NCBI RefSeq assembly: GCF_042683045.1
Contig: NZ_JBHUIT010000001.1
Span: 124,001 to 188,000 of the forward strand
Origin: Luteolibacter algae
GTDB taxonomy: Bacteria > Verrucomicrobiota > Verrucomicrobiia > Verrucomicrobiales > Akkermansiaceae
Reading direction: 5' to 3'
DNA length: 64,000 nt
Below, one piece after another: positions 17,147 through 25,298 of this stretch. The position numbers and the translations under genes were made by a program. The notes under the pieces are model-generated. The model was not told the origin of the DNA, did no database searches, and saw only the letters and a program-made list of their open reading frames with translations. How positions within the stretch are numbered: position 1 is the first letter of the stretch; each line of letters starts with the position of its first letter.

Positions 17147-18175
17147 TTATTTACGGCTTTGCTGGAGCAGATTTTCGAGGAAATATGTGATCTGCAATAA
17201 GGCGTCTTTGTATTCGGAAGATACCAGGACATCCAGATCCTGGCGGCAGCCTTCCAATAATTCGAGCGCTGTGCCCACCGCACCTTCCAGGGCGAGGTCA
17301 TAGGCACCCGGCCCGACGAGGTCCGGAAGATCGATCTCCTTTTGCTCCAGGATCCGGTTGTTGATCTTTTGCCGCTGTTCTTCACTGGCCGCTTCCAACA
17401 AATTAAGGATCGGCAGGGTAAGTTTTCCTTTTGCCAAATCCGTCCCAAGCGTTTTGCCGACGATTTCTTCGGATCCGACCAGATCGAGGCAGTCATCATA
17501 TATCTGGTAAGCGGTCCCGAGTTTCATCCCATAGGAGGCGAGGGTTTTCTCCGCGTTTTCATCCAAGCCGGAGACGGCAGCCGCCAGACCTGTGGCAGCG
17601 GCGAAAAGTGCGCCGGTTTTCATTTCGATCACGCGGAAATAGTCTTCCTTGGAAAGCGTGAGATCGAAGCGGCGTTGTGTTTGGATGATCTCACCCTGGC
17701 AAACCTCACGCGCTGCCTGTCCGACCTTGCGGCAGATATCAATGGAGTTGAAATCCGTAGCCAGCGTAAGCGCGTGGGAAAAAAGTGCGTCTCCGAGCAG
17801 GACCGCCAGGGCATTTCCCCATTTTGCGTTTGCCGTAGGCATGGAGCGGCGGGCAATGGCGCCGTCGATGATGTCGTCGTGGACGAGGGTCGCCATGTGG
17901 ATCAACTCAAGGATCACGCCGATCTTGCGATGATCTTCAGTGACTTCACCTACCGCACCGCCAATCAAAATAGCAAGGGCCGGGCGGATACGCTTTCCTG
18001 AAGTATTGCAGATATAAGCGATATATGGCTCGACTGCGGAATCGAAGTCACGAACCTGGGCGCGGATAGCGGTCTCGACTTTTTCCAGATCTGGCCGGAC
18101 TAGTTCGAAAGGGAATTGATCGTTGTTTGGCGAGGTGGCGGTGAAGGTGGCCATAGCGTCCGGAAAGCTATCCAT
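17147..18175 (-). CDS. Polyprenyl diphosphate synthase
   Basis: A 342-residue trans-isoprenyl diphosphate synthase. The first aspartate-rich motif is DDIID (100-104, in ATLVHDDIIDGAIARR) and the second is YDDCLD (about 226-231). The conserved GKRIRP lies at 60-65. It condenses isopentenyl diphosphate into a long prenyl chain, most likely for a quinone side chain; chain length cannot be fixed by eye. The ATG at 18175 has a GAGAAGG ribosome site, better than the ATG at 18154. Confidence 0.92.
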   Translation of the reverse strand: MDSFPDAMATFTATSPNNDQFPFELVRPDLEKVETAIRAQVRDFDSAVEPYIAYICNTSGKRIRPALAILIGGAVGEVTEDHRKIGVILELIHMATLVHDDIIDGAIARRSMPTANAKWGNALAVLLGDALFSHALTLATDFNSIDICRKVGQAAREVCQGEIIQTQRRFDLTLSKEDYFRVIEMKTGALFAAATGLAAAVSGLDENAEKTLASYGMKLGTAYQIYDDCLDLVGSEEIVGKTLGTDLAKGKLTLPILNLLEAASEEQRQKINNRILEQKEIDLPDLVGPGAYDLALEGAVGTALELLEGCRQDLDVLVSSEYKDALLQITYFLENLLQQSRK

Positions 18176-18263
18176 GGATCAGCCTTCTCGGCAACCAGCA
18201 TTCGGTGATAAATAAAAAAGAGACTTGAAAGATGGAAAGAGCAATGGCGGTTTAGTTAAGCAT

Positions 18264-19055
18264 ATGAAGAAACACACGATGTGGATGTTTGGCGGGGCGA
18301 TGCTGGCGGCCGGTGGTTTGCAGGCAGGTGAGGGTTTGGGATATCAGGATACACCCATCATCACCGGCACCTCCTATCATGTCCACGATGGCGAAAGACC
18401 CCAGCCCCGCATCATCGAGACCGCCGGTGCGGTGGTGGTAACCCCCCCTTCCGATGCAACGATTCTCTTCGACGGGAAAAATCTCGATGCCTGGACTACT
18501 GACGGCGGAGAAGCCGTTTGGGAGATCAAAGACGGAGCGATGGTTGCAACCAAAAAGGCGATCAGCACCAAAGAAAAATTCGGAGCAATCCAGCTACACG
18601 TCGAGTGGCGTCTACCTGCGGAGCGGAAGGTCAACGGCCAGAAAGGTGGTAATAGCGGGATTTTCCTGATGGGAAGATACGAAGTCCAGGTCCTCCAAAG
18701 CCATAACAACAAGACCTATCCGGACGGTCAGGCAGGTGCGCTTTACGGGCAGCTGCCCCCTCTCGTGAATGCGACTTCCCCACAGGGCGAATGGAATAGT
18801 TATGACATTATCTTCGTTCCGCCTGTATACGAGGGAGATAGCGTTAAGACACCTGCGAAGGTTACGATTATTCACAACGGAGTGGTGGTGCAGAATGCGG
18901 AATCATATTTGGGACCTACCAGTCACAAGAAGCTCGCCTCATACCCGAAAACCCATCCGGACACCGCACCAATTGGTCTTCAGTTCCATGGGGACCCGAT
19001 GGAATACCGCAATATTTGGGTGCGCCCTCTCGGCGAGCGGGATCAGCCGAACTAA
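18264..19055 (+). CDS. DUF1080 (3-keto-disaccharide hydrolase-type) secreted protein
   Basis: A 263-residue protein with a signal peptide (MKKHTMWMFGGAMLAAGGLQA). The DUF1080 domain covers about 70-260: ILFDGKNLDAWTTDGGEAVWEIKDGAM, then KGGNSGIFLMGRYEVQVL, GALYGQLPP, and GLQFHGDPMEYRNIWVRPL. It is a beta-sandwich linked to 3-keto-glycoside hydrolysis and abundant in Verrucomicrobiota and Planctomycetes. The ATG at 18264 marks the signal peptide; the frame opens earlier at a weak start. It has no sugar-pathway neighbours here. Confidence 0.9.
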   Translation: MKKHTMWMFGGAMLAAGGLQAGEGLGYQDTPIITGTSYHVHDGERPQPRIIETAGAVVVTPPSDATILFDGKNLDAWTTDGGEAVWEIKDGAMVATKKAISTKEKFGAIQLHVEWRLPAERKVNGQKGGNSGIFLMGRYEVQVLQSHNNKTYPDGQAGALYGQLPPLVNATSPQGEWNSYDIIFVPPVYEGDSVKTPAKVTIIHNGVVVQNAESYLGPTSHKKLASYPKTHPDTAPIGLQFHGDPMEYRNIWVRPLGERDQPN

Positions 19056-19135
19056 TTGATTGAATATATGCCTATGTCGGGAAATCGTTCCGTTGGATTG
19101 ACTACGCGGTTTGGTCAGCTATTGTCGCGGGTCTG

Positions 19136-20008
19136 ATGATGCGTATTTTCCCCATAGTCGCGGTTCTGGTTGGCTCATGCATGGCTTCATACGGCCAATT
19201 GGCAACGTCGCTGAGTCTCAATAAAAAGAATTATGTCGCAGGGGAGCCTGTCATCGCGGAAGTGATTATTACCAATCACAGCGGGCAGGACCTTACGCTT
19301 TCCTCGACCCGGGAGCTGCCATGGCTGGCGTTTGTGGTGACAAATTCCAGAGGAAACCCTGTCACGACCCGTAAGCTGAATGCCTTCGGAGCCTTGAAGA
19401 TCAAAGTGGGTGAGTCGCTCGCTAAGCGGGTGGACCTCAGCGAATATTTCATGCTCAGCAGTCAGGGCAATTTTGCGGCATCTGCTGTGATTCGGGATCC
19501 CCATGGAAAGGTCAACGGCTCTTCGACGAACCGGTTGCTCTTCAATCTGAATCCGGGACGCACCTATTGGACGCAGAAGGTCGGGGTCAAAAACGATCGG
19601 GGCGCTGAAACCCGCGAGATGCGTTTGATCACCTTTTCCAATGGGCAGAAAACCCAGCTCTACGCGCAGGTTACCGATGGCCATACAGGTGTGCCTATGA
19701 GAACATTTCTCCTTGGGGACGCTATGATGCTGCGCAAACCTATGGTGACTTTGGACTCAGCTCAAAGAATGCACGTCATGTTTCTGGCGACTCCATCAAT
19801 GTGGGTGCATTGCCAGGTAAGCGCTGATGGCAAGCTGGTCGATCGGGATATACACCAGCGCGCCTCCCAAGGCGATCCCGTGCTGATGGCTTATGGAGAC
19901 GGGTCTGTCCGGGTCGTGAATAGTATCCCCTATGATCCTGAAGCGGTCAAAAAAGAGCAGTCCACAATACGCAAGGCATCAGACCGACCGCAAATTCCGG
20001 CTCAGTAA
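19136..20008 (+). CDS. Secreted protein of unknown function
   Basis: A 290-residue exported protein (signal peptide about 1-20). The first half resembles an immunoglobulin-like beta domain: LSLNKKNYVAGEPVIAEVIITNHSGQDL and a late LLFNLNPG. The second half has WVHCQVSADGKLVDRDIHQ and GDGSVRVVNSIPYDPEA. No enzymatic motif. I do not recognise a family. A short gap separates it from the cell-wall amidase. Confidence 0.72.
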   Translation: MMRIFPIVAVLVGSCMASYGQLATSLSLNKKNYVAGEPVIAEVIITNHSGQDLTLSSTRELPWLAFVVTNSRGNPVTTRKLNAFGALKIKVGESLAKRVDLSEYFMLSSQGNFAASAVIRDPHGKVNGSSTNRLLFNLNPGRTYWTQKVGVKNDRGAETREMRLITFSNGQKTQLYAQVTDGHTGVPMRTFLLGDAMMLRKPMVTLDSAQRMHVMFLATPSMWVHCQVSADGKLVDRDIHQRASQGDPVLMAYGDGSVRVVNSIPYDPEAVKKEQSTIRKASDRPQIPAQ

Positions 20009-20105
20009 CTGGAAATTCTAAAATTCCGAGAAAATTTTAAAATAGTCTTTACAGAGTAGCGGGATTCATCAATAAGACTTAATAATCTTTCATGCCTTAC
20101 TAATT

Positions 20106-20702
20106 ATGAAGACGCTTTTTTTCACTCTTCTGCTTGGGCTCGTATTTTCTACTGTTTCCAGCGCCTACAATTTTAGAACTGTCATTATCGATCCCGGTCA
20201 CGGCGGGCATGATAAAGGCGGGCAGTGGGGGCGGGTATACGAGAAACATCTGGCGCTCGATACTTCCATCCGCTTGGAATCCCACCTCAAGAAAATGGGA
20301 TATAACACGGTTCTTACCCGCCGTAGTGACTACTTTGTCTCGCTGCCAGGTCGTATGACGGTAGCGAACAAATACAAGAATGCGATCTACATCTCGATCC
20401 ACTACAATTATACTTGGAAACAACAGGTCAGCGGCATTGAGACCTTCTACCATACCAAAGAGAGCTACAAGTTGGCCAAGGACGTCCATCGCGGTGTGAT
20501 GAGTCGGGTAAAGGTTGTCGATCGAGGAGTGAAATATGCGCGCTACTATGTGATCCGTCACTGCAATCTTCCGTCAGTGCTTGTTGAAGGTGGTTTTGTC
20601 AGTAACTCCAACGAGCGGAGCCGTATGAAGACCGCATGGTTTCGTGATGCCATCGCGAGAGGCATCGCCGACGGGGTGCAGGACTTCCGAAGAGGAGGCT
20701 GA
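20106..20702 (+). CDS. N-acetylmuramoyl-L-alanine amidase (Amidase_3)
   Basis: A 198-residue exported amidase with a signal peptide (1-20). Zinc ligands and catalytic residues are visible: His32 in IDPGHGG, Glu46 in VYEKHLALD, His99 in YISIHYN and Glu161 in VLVEGGFVSN. It cleaves the amide between MurNAc and L-Ala in peptidoglycan. No LysM or AMIN domain is attached. A good terminator follows the gene. Confidence 0.94.
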   Translation: MKTLFFTLLLGLVFSTVSSAYNFRTVIIDPGHGGHDKGGQWGRVYEKHLALDTSIRLESHLKKMGYNTVLTRRSDYFVSLPGRMTVANKYKNAIYISIHYNYTWKQQVSGIETFYHTKESYKLAKDVHRGVMSRVKVVDRGVKYARYYVIRHCNLPSVLVEGGFVSNSNERSRMKTAWFRDAIARGIADGVQDFRRGG

Positions 20703-20776
20703 TTCATTCGCTCAATACTTATCCGCTCTCCCGGCACGGACGCTGTTCGTCTCACGTTGGGTTTGATCCCCAATCA

Positions 20777-20807
20777 GGAAAGGCCTCAAAGGTCTTTCCT
20801 CTTTTTT
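20777..20807 (+). terminator. Rho-independent terminator after the amidase gene
   Basis: GGAAAGGCC (20777-20785), loop TCAAA, GGTCTTTCC (20791-20799), then TC and six T. It is a nine-pair stem with one G-T pair. Confidence 0.88.
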
Positions 20808-21006
20808 GTCAGCATCCAATCGGACTGAGGGACAAAATATCGAGTCAGTCATCAGCATCTTCAATCTTTGTGTGCCGGAGGTATTATCGCTCTCGATAAA
20901 AATGAGCCATTCGTGAGGGTCGGGTTGCTACAAGTCTGATTGACCTCTACTCCGAAAGCTGCCTCTCCGAATCGCCGGAGTATCTCTAGGCCAGACGTTT
21001 GACCGT
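20808..21006. other. Intergenic spacer
   Basis: About 200 bases between the amidase terminator and the glnB terminator, which converge here. I see no gene, repeat or RNA signature. Confidence 0.5.
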
Positions 21007-21044
21007 AAAAATATAAAACGCCACTTCCGTCTCCAGAAGTGGCG
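21007..21044 (-). terminator. Rho-independent terminator of glnB
   Basis: CGCCACTTC (21019-21027) and GAAGTGGCG (21036-21044) form a nine-base perfect stem. On the minus strand it is followed by TTTTATATTTT (21018-21007). It lies about 30 bases past the glnB stop. Confidence 0.88.
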
Positions 21045-21074
21045 CTAGTTAAAGTGATGGAATCTTTGGAAAGA

Positions 21075-21422
21075 TCAGTTCACCGCAACAGCAGAGGATC
21101 CGGTCTCACCTGTCCGGATCCGGATCGCTTCTTCCACATTGGATAGGAATACTTTACCATCGCCGATCTTTCCTGTGTTAGCGCTTTTTACGATAGCCTG
21201 GGCAACTCCCTCCGCTTGCTCATCGTCCACGACGATCTCGATTTTGACCTTGGGAAGGAAATCTACGGTATACTCGGAGCCACGATAGATTTCTGTGTGC
21301 CCTTTTTGACGTCCGAACCCTTTTACTTCGGTGACGGTCATCCCTTGGACTCCGACCTCTGCGAGGGCCTCTTTGACTTCTTCAAGCTTGAATGGTTTAA
21401 TGATAGCTTCGATTTTTTTCAT
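21075..21422 (-). CDS. glnB: PII nitrogen regulatory protein
   Basis: A 115-residue PII protein starting MKKIEAIIKPFKL. The T-loop GHTEIYRGSEYTVDFLPK contains Tyr51, the family uridylylation site. The B-loop region TGKIGDGKVFL and the C-terminal RIRTGE are present, so ATP and 2-oxoglutarate sensing is expected. A perfect sigma-54 promoter lies just upstream. No ammonium transporter or glutamine synthetase gene is adjacent, so it could equally be called glnK. gdhA lies nearby on the same strand beyond azurin. Confidence 0.95.
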   Translation of the reverse strand: MKKIEAIIKPFKLEEVKEALAEVGVQGMTVTEVKGFGRQKGHTEIYRGSEYTVDFLPKVKIEIVVDDEQAEGVAQAIVKSANTGKIGDGKVFLSNVEEAIRIRTGETGSSAVAVN

Positions 21423-21449
21423 ATTGCGGCGGATTGGTAGAGCGATAAG

Positions 21450-21465
21450 AGCAAGCGGTGTGCCA
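21450..21465 (-). promoter_or_regulatory. Sigma-54 (-24/-12) promoter of glnB
   Basis: On the minus strand the sequence reads TGGCAC-ACCGC-TTGCT, which matches the RpoN consensus TGGCAC-RNNNN-TTGCW at every fixed position. It sits 28-43 bases upstream of the glnB start codon, which predicts a leader of roughly 17 bases. Confidence 0.85.
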
Positions 21466-21625
21466 ACTTTTTAAAATAGGTTGGGTTAAACCTGTGCGAA
21501 TTTAAGCATATCTGAATGTGGTTGCTAGGGGAAATATACGTTCAACGTGAAAAATTCGTCGGATGGAGTTGCGATTTCGTGAAACTTGTTCCAGCTTCTG
21601 GCCGTAAAGTTCTAATCAAACAGCT

Positions 21626-22072
21626 ATGAAAAAATTTATCGTCACTCTATTGTCCGCAGTTATTTGCCAGTTTGCTTCCGCAGAGGATGCTAAAGTGGAA
21701 ATCACAGGTAACGACCAGATGCAGTTTAGCACCAAAGCGTTCGAAGTTACCGAAGGTCAAAAGGTGGTGCTTACTTTCAAACACATCGGCCAACTTCCAG
21801 CAGTAGCGATGGGGCACAACGTGGTAATTCTGAAACCGGATACTCAAATCCCGGCATTTGCCGCCAAATGTGCGCCTGCCAAGGACAACGGATACATCCC
21901 GGAAGATGCTGAGTCCAAGGAACAAATGGTTGCGCACACCAAGCTTATCGGCGGTGGCGAGTCTGATGAAATCACGTTCACAGCCCCTGCAGCTGGTGAC
22001 TATCCGTTCATTTGCTCTTTCCCTGGTCACTTCGCCATCATGCAAGGAGTGATGACCGTAAAGGCCAAATAA
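21626..22072 (+). CDS. Azurin (blue copper protein)
   Basis: A 148-residue periplasmic cupredoxin with signal peptide MKKFIVTLLSAVICQFASA. Type 1 copper ligands are His64 (MGHNVVI), Cys130 (FICSFPGH), His135 and Met139 (FAIMQG). The azurin insertion between strands, QIPAFAAKCAP...GYIPEDAESKEQMVAHTKLIGGGE, is present. It carries electrons between periplasmic redox partners; the partners are not in this window. A strong terminator follows. Confidence 0.96.
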   Translation: MKKFIVTLLSAVICQFASAEDAKVEITGNDQMQFSTKAFEVTEGQKVVLTFKHIGQLPAVAMGHNVVILKPDTQIPAFAAKCAPAKDNGYIPEDAESKEQMVAHTKLIGGGESDEITFTAPAAGDYPFICSFPGHFAIMQGVMTVKAK

Positions 22073-22093
22073 CATTTTCCATGTGACTTTGAA

Positions 22094-22126
22094 GCCGTCT
22101 GCCGGATTTCGGTAGACGGCTTTTTT
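22094..22126 (+). terminator. Rho-independent terminator of azurin gene
   Basis: GCCGTCTGCCG (22094-22104), a five-base loop, CGGTAGACGGC (22110-22120), then six T. The 11-pair stem includes one G-T pair. Confidence 0.9.
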
Positions 22127-22168
22127 GTTGAGATGCAGGTGGAAGGAAAGGGAGCCTGCGAGAAGGCA

Positions 22169-23431
22169 CTACGGGAAGAGTCCGCGGGTCTTTTTTGCTC
22201 CTGCAACGGTGCTGATTGCAATCGCCTGGGCGGCCATCCGCATGGGAATATTGTTCCGCATCGCAAAGCCTGTGACCTGCTCGAAAGCAGCATTGAGCTT
22301 GGTTTCCAGCTTGCTGATCACTTCCCGCTCGGTCCACTGGAAGCGCTGAAGATTCTGAACCCATTCGAAATACGAAACTGTCACCCCGCCGGCATTGCAA
22401 AGCACATCCGGTATTACAAAAACATCCCCGCGCTCCTCGATCACTCGATCGGCTTCCGGGGTTGTAGGACCGTTGGCGCCTTCTGCGAGGACTTTGCACT
22501 TGATGGCTGCAGCATTAGCCTTGGTGATGACGCCTCCGATCGCACAGGGAGCCAGAATATCGCAGGGACGGAGCAAGAGCTCGCCGGATGGGATCGATTG
22601 TGCACCGGGGAAATTTTCGATAGTTTGGTGTTTCCCCGTGTAGGCCATGAGTTTCTGGATATCTATCCCTTCCGGATTCCATAACGCTCCACTGACATCC
22701 GAAACGCCAATAATTTTGATTCCGTAGGAGCTCATGGTGGCAGCGGCATGCATGCCTACATTTCCGAATCCTTGGACAATTGCAGTGGCTTCAGCGCTTT
22801 CCACGCCCAGTTTTTTCAATGCATTGGAGGCGAGGAAGGCAACCCCATGACCGGTTGCGCGTGTCCGTCCGGCAGATCCTTGAAGGGTGAGTGGCTTGCC
22901 TGTGACAATTGATGGAACAAGATGGCCGGAATGAGTGGAGTAAGTATCGGTAATCCACGCCATGGTCTGCTCGTTGGTTCCCATATCCGGAGCCATCACA
23001 TCAATTTCCGGACCGATGAAGGGGATCATTTCCATGGTGAAGCGGCGGGTCATTCGCTCAAGTTCGCCTTCAGACATTTCCATCGGCTTGCAGCAAATGC
23101 CGCCTTTTCCGCCGCCAAAAGGTAGATCGAGCAACGCGCATTTCCAGTTCATCCACATGGCCAGAGCTGCCACTTCCCCGACATCGACGTCGGGATGATA
23201 TCTCAATCCGCCTTTGACGGGACCTCTCGTGAGATGGTGCTGAACCCGGTGGCCAAAGTAAACTTCCGTGGTTCCATCATCTTTTCTGATGGGAACAGTA
23301 ACGGTGATAATCCGTTTGGGCCATTTACACCGCTCCCGAATTTCCGGAGATAGCTGCAAAAAATCAGCAACTCTATCGAATTGCTCAATCGCCATGGAGA
23401 AAACGGGATTTTTGAGAAGTTCTTCACGCAT
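22169..23431 (-). CDS. gdhA: Glutamate dehydrogenase (Glu/Leu/Phe/Val type)
   Basis: A 420-residue dehydrogenase. The substrate-binding region has HLTRGPVKGGLRYHP (67-80) and the catalytic Lys109 in PFGGGKGG. The NAD(P) domain begins near AIVQGFGNVG. It interconverts glutamate with 2-oxoglutarate and ammonium. Length and the PVKGGLRYHP motif fit the hexameric GDH family often NAD-linked; cofactor choice is not certain. A hairpin covers the start codon (23420-23454). Confidence 0.94.
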   Translation of the reverse strand: MREELLKNPVFSMAIEQFDRVADFLQLSPEIRERCKWPKRIITVTVPIRKDDGTTEVYFGHRVQHHLTRGPVKGGLRYHPDVDVGEVAALAMWMNWKCALLDLPFGGGKGGICCKPMEMSEGELERMTRRFTMEMIPFIGPEIDVMAPDMGTNEQTMAWITDTYSTHSGHLVPSIVTGKPLTLQGSAGRTRATGHGVAFLASNALKKLGVESAEATAIVQGFGNVGMHAAATMSSYGIKIIGVSDVSGALWNPEGIDIQKLMAYTGKHQTIENFPGAQSIPSGELLLRPCDILAPCAIGGVITKANAAAIKCKVLAEGANGPTTPEADRVIEERGDVFVIPDVLCNAGGVTVSYFEWVQNLQRFQWTEREVISKLETKLNAAFEQVTGFAMRNNIPMRMAAQAIAISTVAGAKKTRGLFP

Positions 23432-23454
23432 ATTTCAGAATCATGCGTGAAGAA
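23420..23454 (-). promoter_or_regulatory. Perfect 12-base hairpin sequestering the gdhA start codon
   Basis: TTCTTCACGCAT (23420-23431) and ATGCGTGAAGAA (23443-23454) are perfect complements around an 11-base loop. In the gdhA mRNA the right-hand arm of the hairpin is the first four codons (ATG CGT GAA GAA). A six-codon reading frame (Met-Ile-Leu-Lys-Tyr-Ala-stop) begins in the hairpin's left arm at 23444 and ends across the gdhA start. Translational control or a dyad operator are the two readings. Confidence 0.6.
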
Positions 23455-23477
23455 TAAAAGAAGTCCAGAAATCAGGA

Positions 23478-23999
23478 CTACCTTGCGAGAATAACAACAG
23501 CGTGCTCATCGTAGCGCGCCTTGGTATTCGTCTGGCTATGCAGATAATCCAAAATGGCTTTTACCGGCACGTTCCTTAGATTGATGGTGACCCGCCTGTC
23601 AGCCAGTTTGTTTTGCGGATCTTCAATGACGAAATTTGGTGAAATTTCGCCATCATTTTGTTTGCTCATTGCAGCTGAGAGAGCGTCGATGGCCTCCTGG
23701 ACGGTGGCATCCTCGAGTTGGTAAACCGAAATCATCACAGCTCCTATTTTTGCTTGGGTGGCAGATGATTTGATTGCGGAAGCATTGATTTTCACTTGGC
23801 CGGCACGGTAGCGGGCATTCGCATGATTGGGGAACAGCTTGAGCGCGGCGTTGTAGGCTGCGCTGGCAGTCGCGGGGTCACCGGCTTTCTCTGCTGCCAA
23901 GCCTCTTTGGTAGTAGGCTTCCGCCTTCTGGCCGGCGGATTGAGCGAGAGCCAAGGAGCTGCCGGCGGCCAAAGTCAAAAATACGACGAGGGTTTTCAT
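23478..23999 (-). CDS. Secreted TPR protein with secretin-like C-terminal domain
   Basis: A 173-residue protein with a signal peptide (1-19), one or two TPR helices (AEAYYQRGLAAEKAGDPATASAAYNAALKLFPNHANARY) and a C-terminal region (about 88-173) resembling the STN/secretin N0 fold: VQEAIDALSAAM...FVIEDPQNKLADRRVTINLRNVPVKAILDYL. It lacks a secretin pore. It probably works in the periplasm as an adaptor. The assignment of the second domain is by pattern only. Confidence 0.75.
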   Translation of the reverse strand: MKTLVVFLTLAAGSSLALAQSAGQKAEAYYQRGLAAEKAGDPATASAAYNAALKLFPNHANARYRAGQVKINASAIKSSATQAKIGAVMISVYQLEDATVQEAIDALSAAMSKQNDGEISPNFVIEDPQNKLADRRVTINLRNVPVKAILDYLHSQTNTKARYDEHAVVILAR

Positions 24000-24058
24000 A
24001 GTTTCCGAAAATAGATTGAAAACCCTAAAAAATCCAGAAGGGAATTGCTACAGCCCCA

Positions 24059-25000
24059 TTATGCCTTGCCCTCGGCAAGCAGCTTGCGGAAGTAGTCTAT
24101 CGTGGGATCCAGTCCGTCCTCTAGTTTCACTTTTGGTTCCCAGCCGAGTTCCTGTTTTGCCAAAGTGATATCCGGTCGGCGCTGTTTCGGATCATCGCCC
24201 GGGAGAGGATGGAAGGTAAGCTTTGATTTCCCCCCGACCTTTTTGAGAATCAACTCGGCAAGCTCCAGCATCGTGAACTCTCCCGGATTGCCGATATTCA
24301 CAGGACCGGTAATACCATCCTTGTTCATCAGGCGGATGAAGCCTTCGATCAAATCATCCGCATAGCAGAAGGAGCGCGTCTGAAGTCCATCACCGTAGAT
24401 GGTGATATCCTCGCCCTTCAATGCCTGAACGATGAAATTTGACACTACGCGGCCATCGTCGGGCAGCATGCGGGGACCGTAGGTGTTGAAAATTCTTACG
24501 ACCCGGATATCCACATTGTTCTGGCGGTGATAGTCAAAGAAAAGAGTTTCAGCACAGCGTTTCCCTTCATCATAGCAGGCGCGGATGCCGATGGGATTTA
24601 CCGAGCCTTTGTATGATTCCGGCTGGGGATGGATTTCCGGATCACCATAGACTTCCGAGGTGGAAGCTTGGAATACCCGTGCACCAACACGTTTTGCCAG
24701 GCCGAGGCAGTGGATGGCCCCAAGAACCGAGGTCTTGGTGGTTTTGATCGGGTTATGCTGATAGTGAGGGGGGGACGCCGGACAGGCGAGGTTATAGATT
24801 TGATCCACCTCATATTTGAATGGTTCCGTAACGTCGTGACGGACCAGCTCGAAGTATGGATTATTCAAAAGGTGGGCGATGTTTCTTTTCCGACCGGTGA
24901 AGTAATTATCCATACAGATAATCTCGTTTCCTTCGTTGAGAAGGCGTTCGCAGAGGTGGGAGCCGAGGAATCCGGCTCCGCCGGTGATCAGGATGCGCAT
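24059..25000 (-). CDS. UDP-glucuronate decarboxylase (UXS-type SDR)
   Basis: A 313-residue extended short-chain dehydrogenase. The NAD motif is GGAGFLGSH (7-15), and catalytic residues are in STSEVYGDP (114-121) and Tyr143/Lys147 (YDEGKR). The pattern NLACPASPPHYQ, TTKTSVLGAIHCLGLAKR and EGKRCAETLFFDYHRQ is characteristic of UDP-xylose synthase, which converts UDP-glucuronate to UDP-xylose for cell-surface glycans. No other glycan gene is adjacent. Confidence 0.92.
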   Translation of the reverse strand: MRILITGGAGFLGSHLCERLLNEGNEIICMDNYFTGRKRNIAHLLNNPYFELVRHDVTEPFKYEVDQIYNLACPASPPHYQHNPIKTTKTSVLGAIHCLGLAKRVGARVFQASTSEVYGDPEIHPQPESYKGSVNPIGIRACYDEGKRCAETLFFDYHRQNNVDIRVVRIFNTYGPRMLPDDGRVVSNFIVQALKGEDITIYGDGLQTRSFCYADDLIEGFIRLMNKDGITGPVNIGNPGEFTMLELAELILKKVGGKSKLTFHPLPGDDPKQRRPDITLAKQELGWEPKVKLEDGLDPTIDYFRKLLAEGKA

Positions 25001-25007
25001 GCTGCGG

Positions 25008-25043
25008 TTTAAACCCTAAATTTCAGAATTTAAACTCTAAATT
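25008..25043. repeat. Direct repeat just upstream of the UXS gene
   Basis: TTTAAACCCTAAATT (25008-25022) recurs as TTTAAACTCTAAATT (25029-25043), 14 of 15 bases identical, with a 21-base period (two helical turns). It starts eight bases before the UXS start codon, so it could be a tandem protein-binding site or part of the promoter. Confidence 0.5.
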
Positions 25044-25298
25044 GAAGAGACGATTCACGCCATGGGTTGGAGATTTACAGGAGGAGATCCAAGCCTTTGA
25101 AAAGACTTAGTGCGGTTGCCCACCGATCACAGCTCCGAAAAATGTTCGACTATGCCGTGCGCAAGGGCTGACCGGTTTCGATGCCCCGCACTCGTCCCTG
25201 CCGGCTGGGGCATATGAAAAGCTGACCACGCTTCGGAATAGTCGTGATCGCGATTCCGTAATACGTGGTGGCAGCGGCGTATTTCTCTGCGCAGTGGG
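25044..25298. other. Gene-free stretch, possibly decayed coding sequence
   Basis: No complete gene. On the minus strand an open stretch reads IAITTIPKRGQLFICPSRQG before stopping, without a start. It might be a remnant of a lost gene ahead of the UXS gene, but I cannot name it. Confidence 0.3.
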
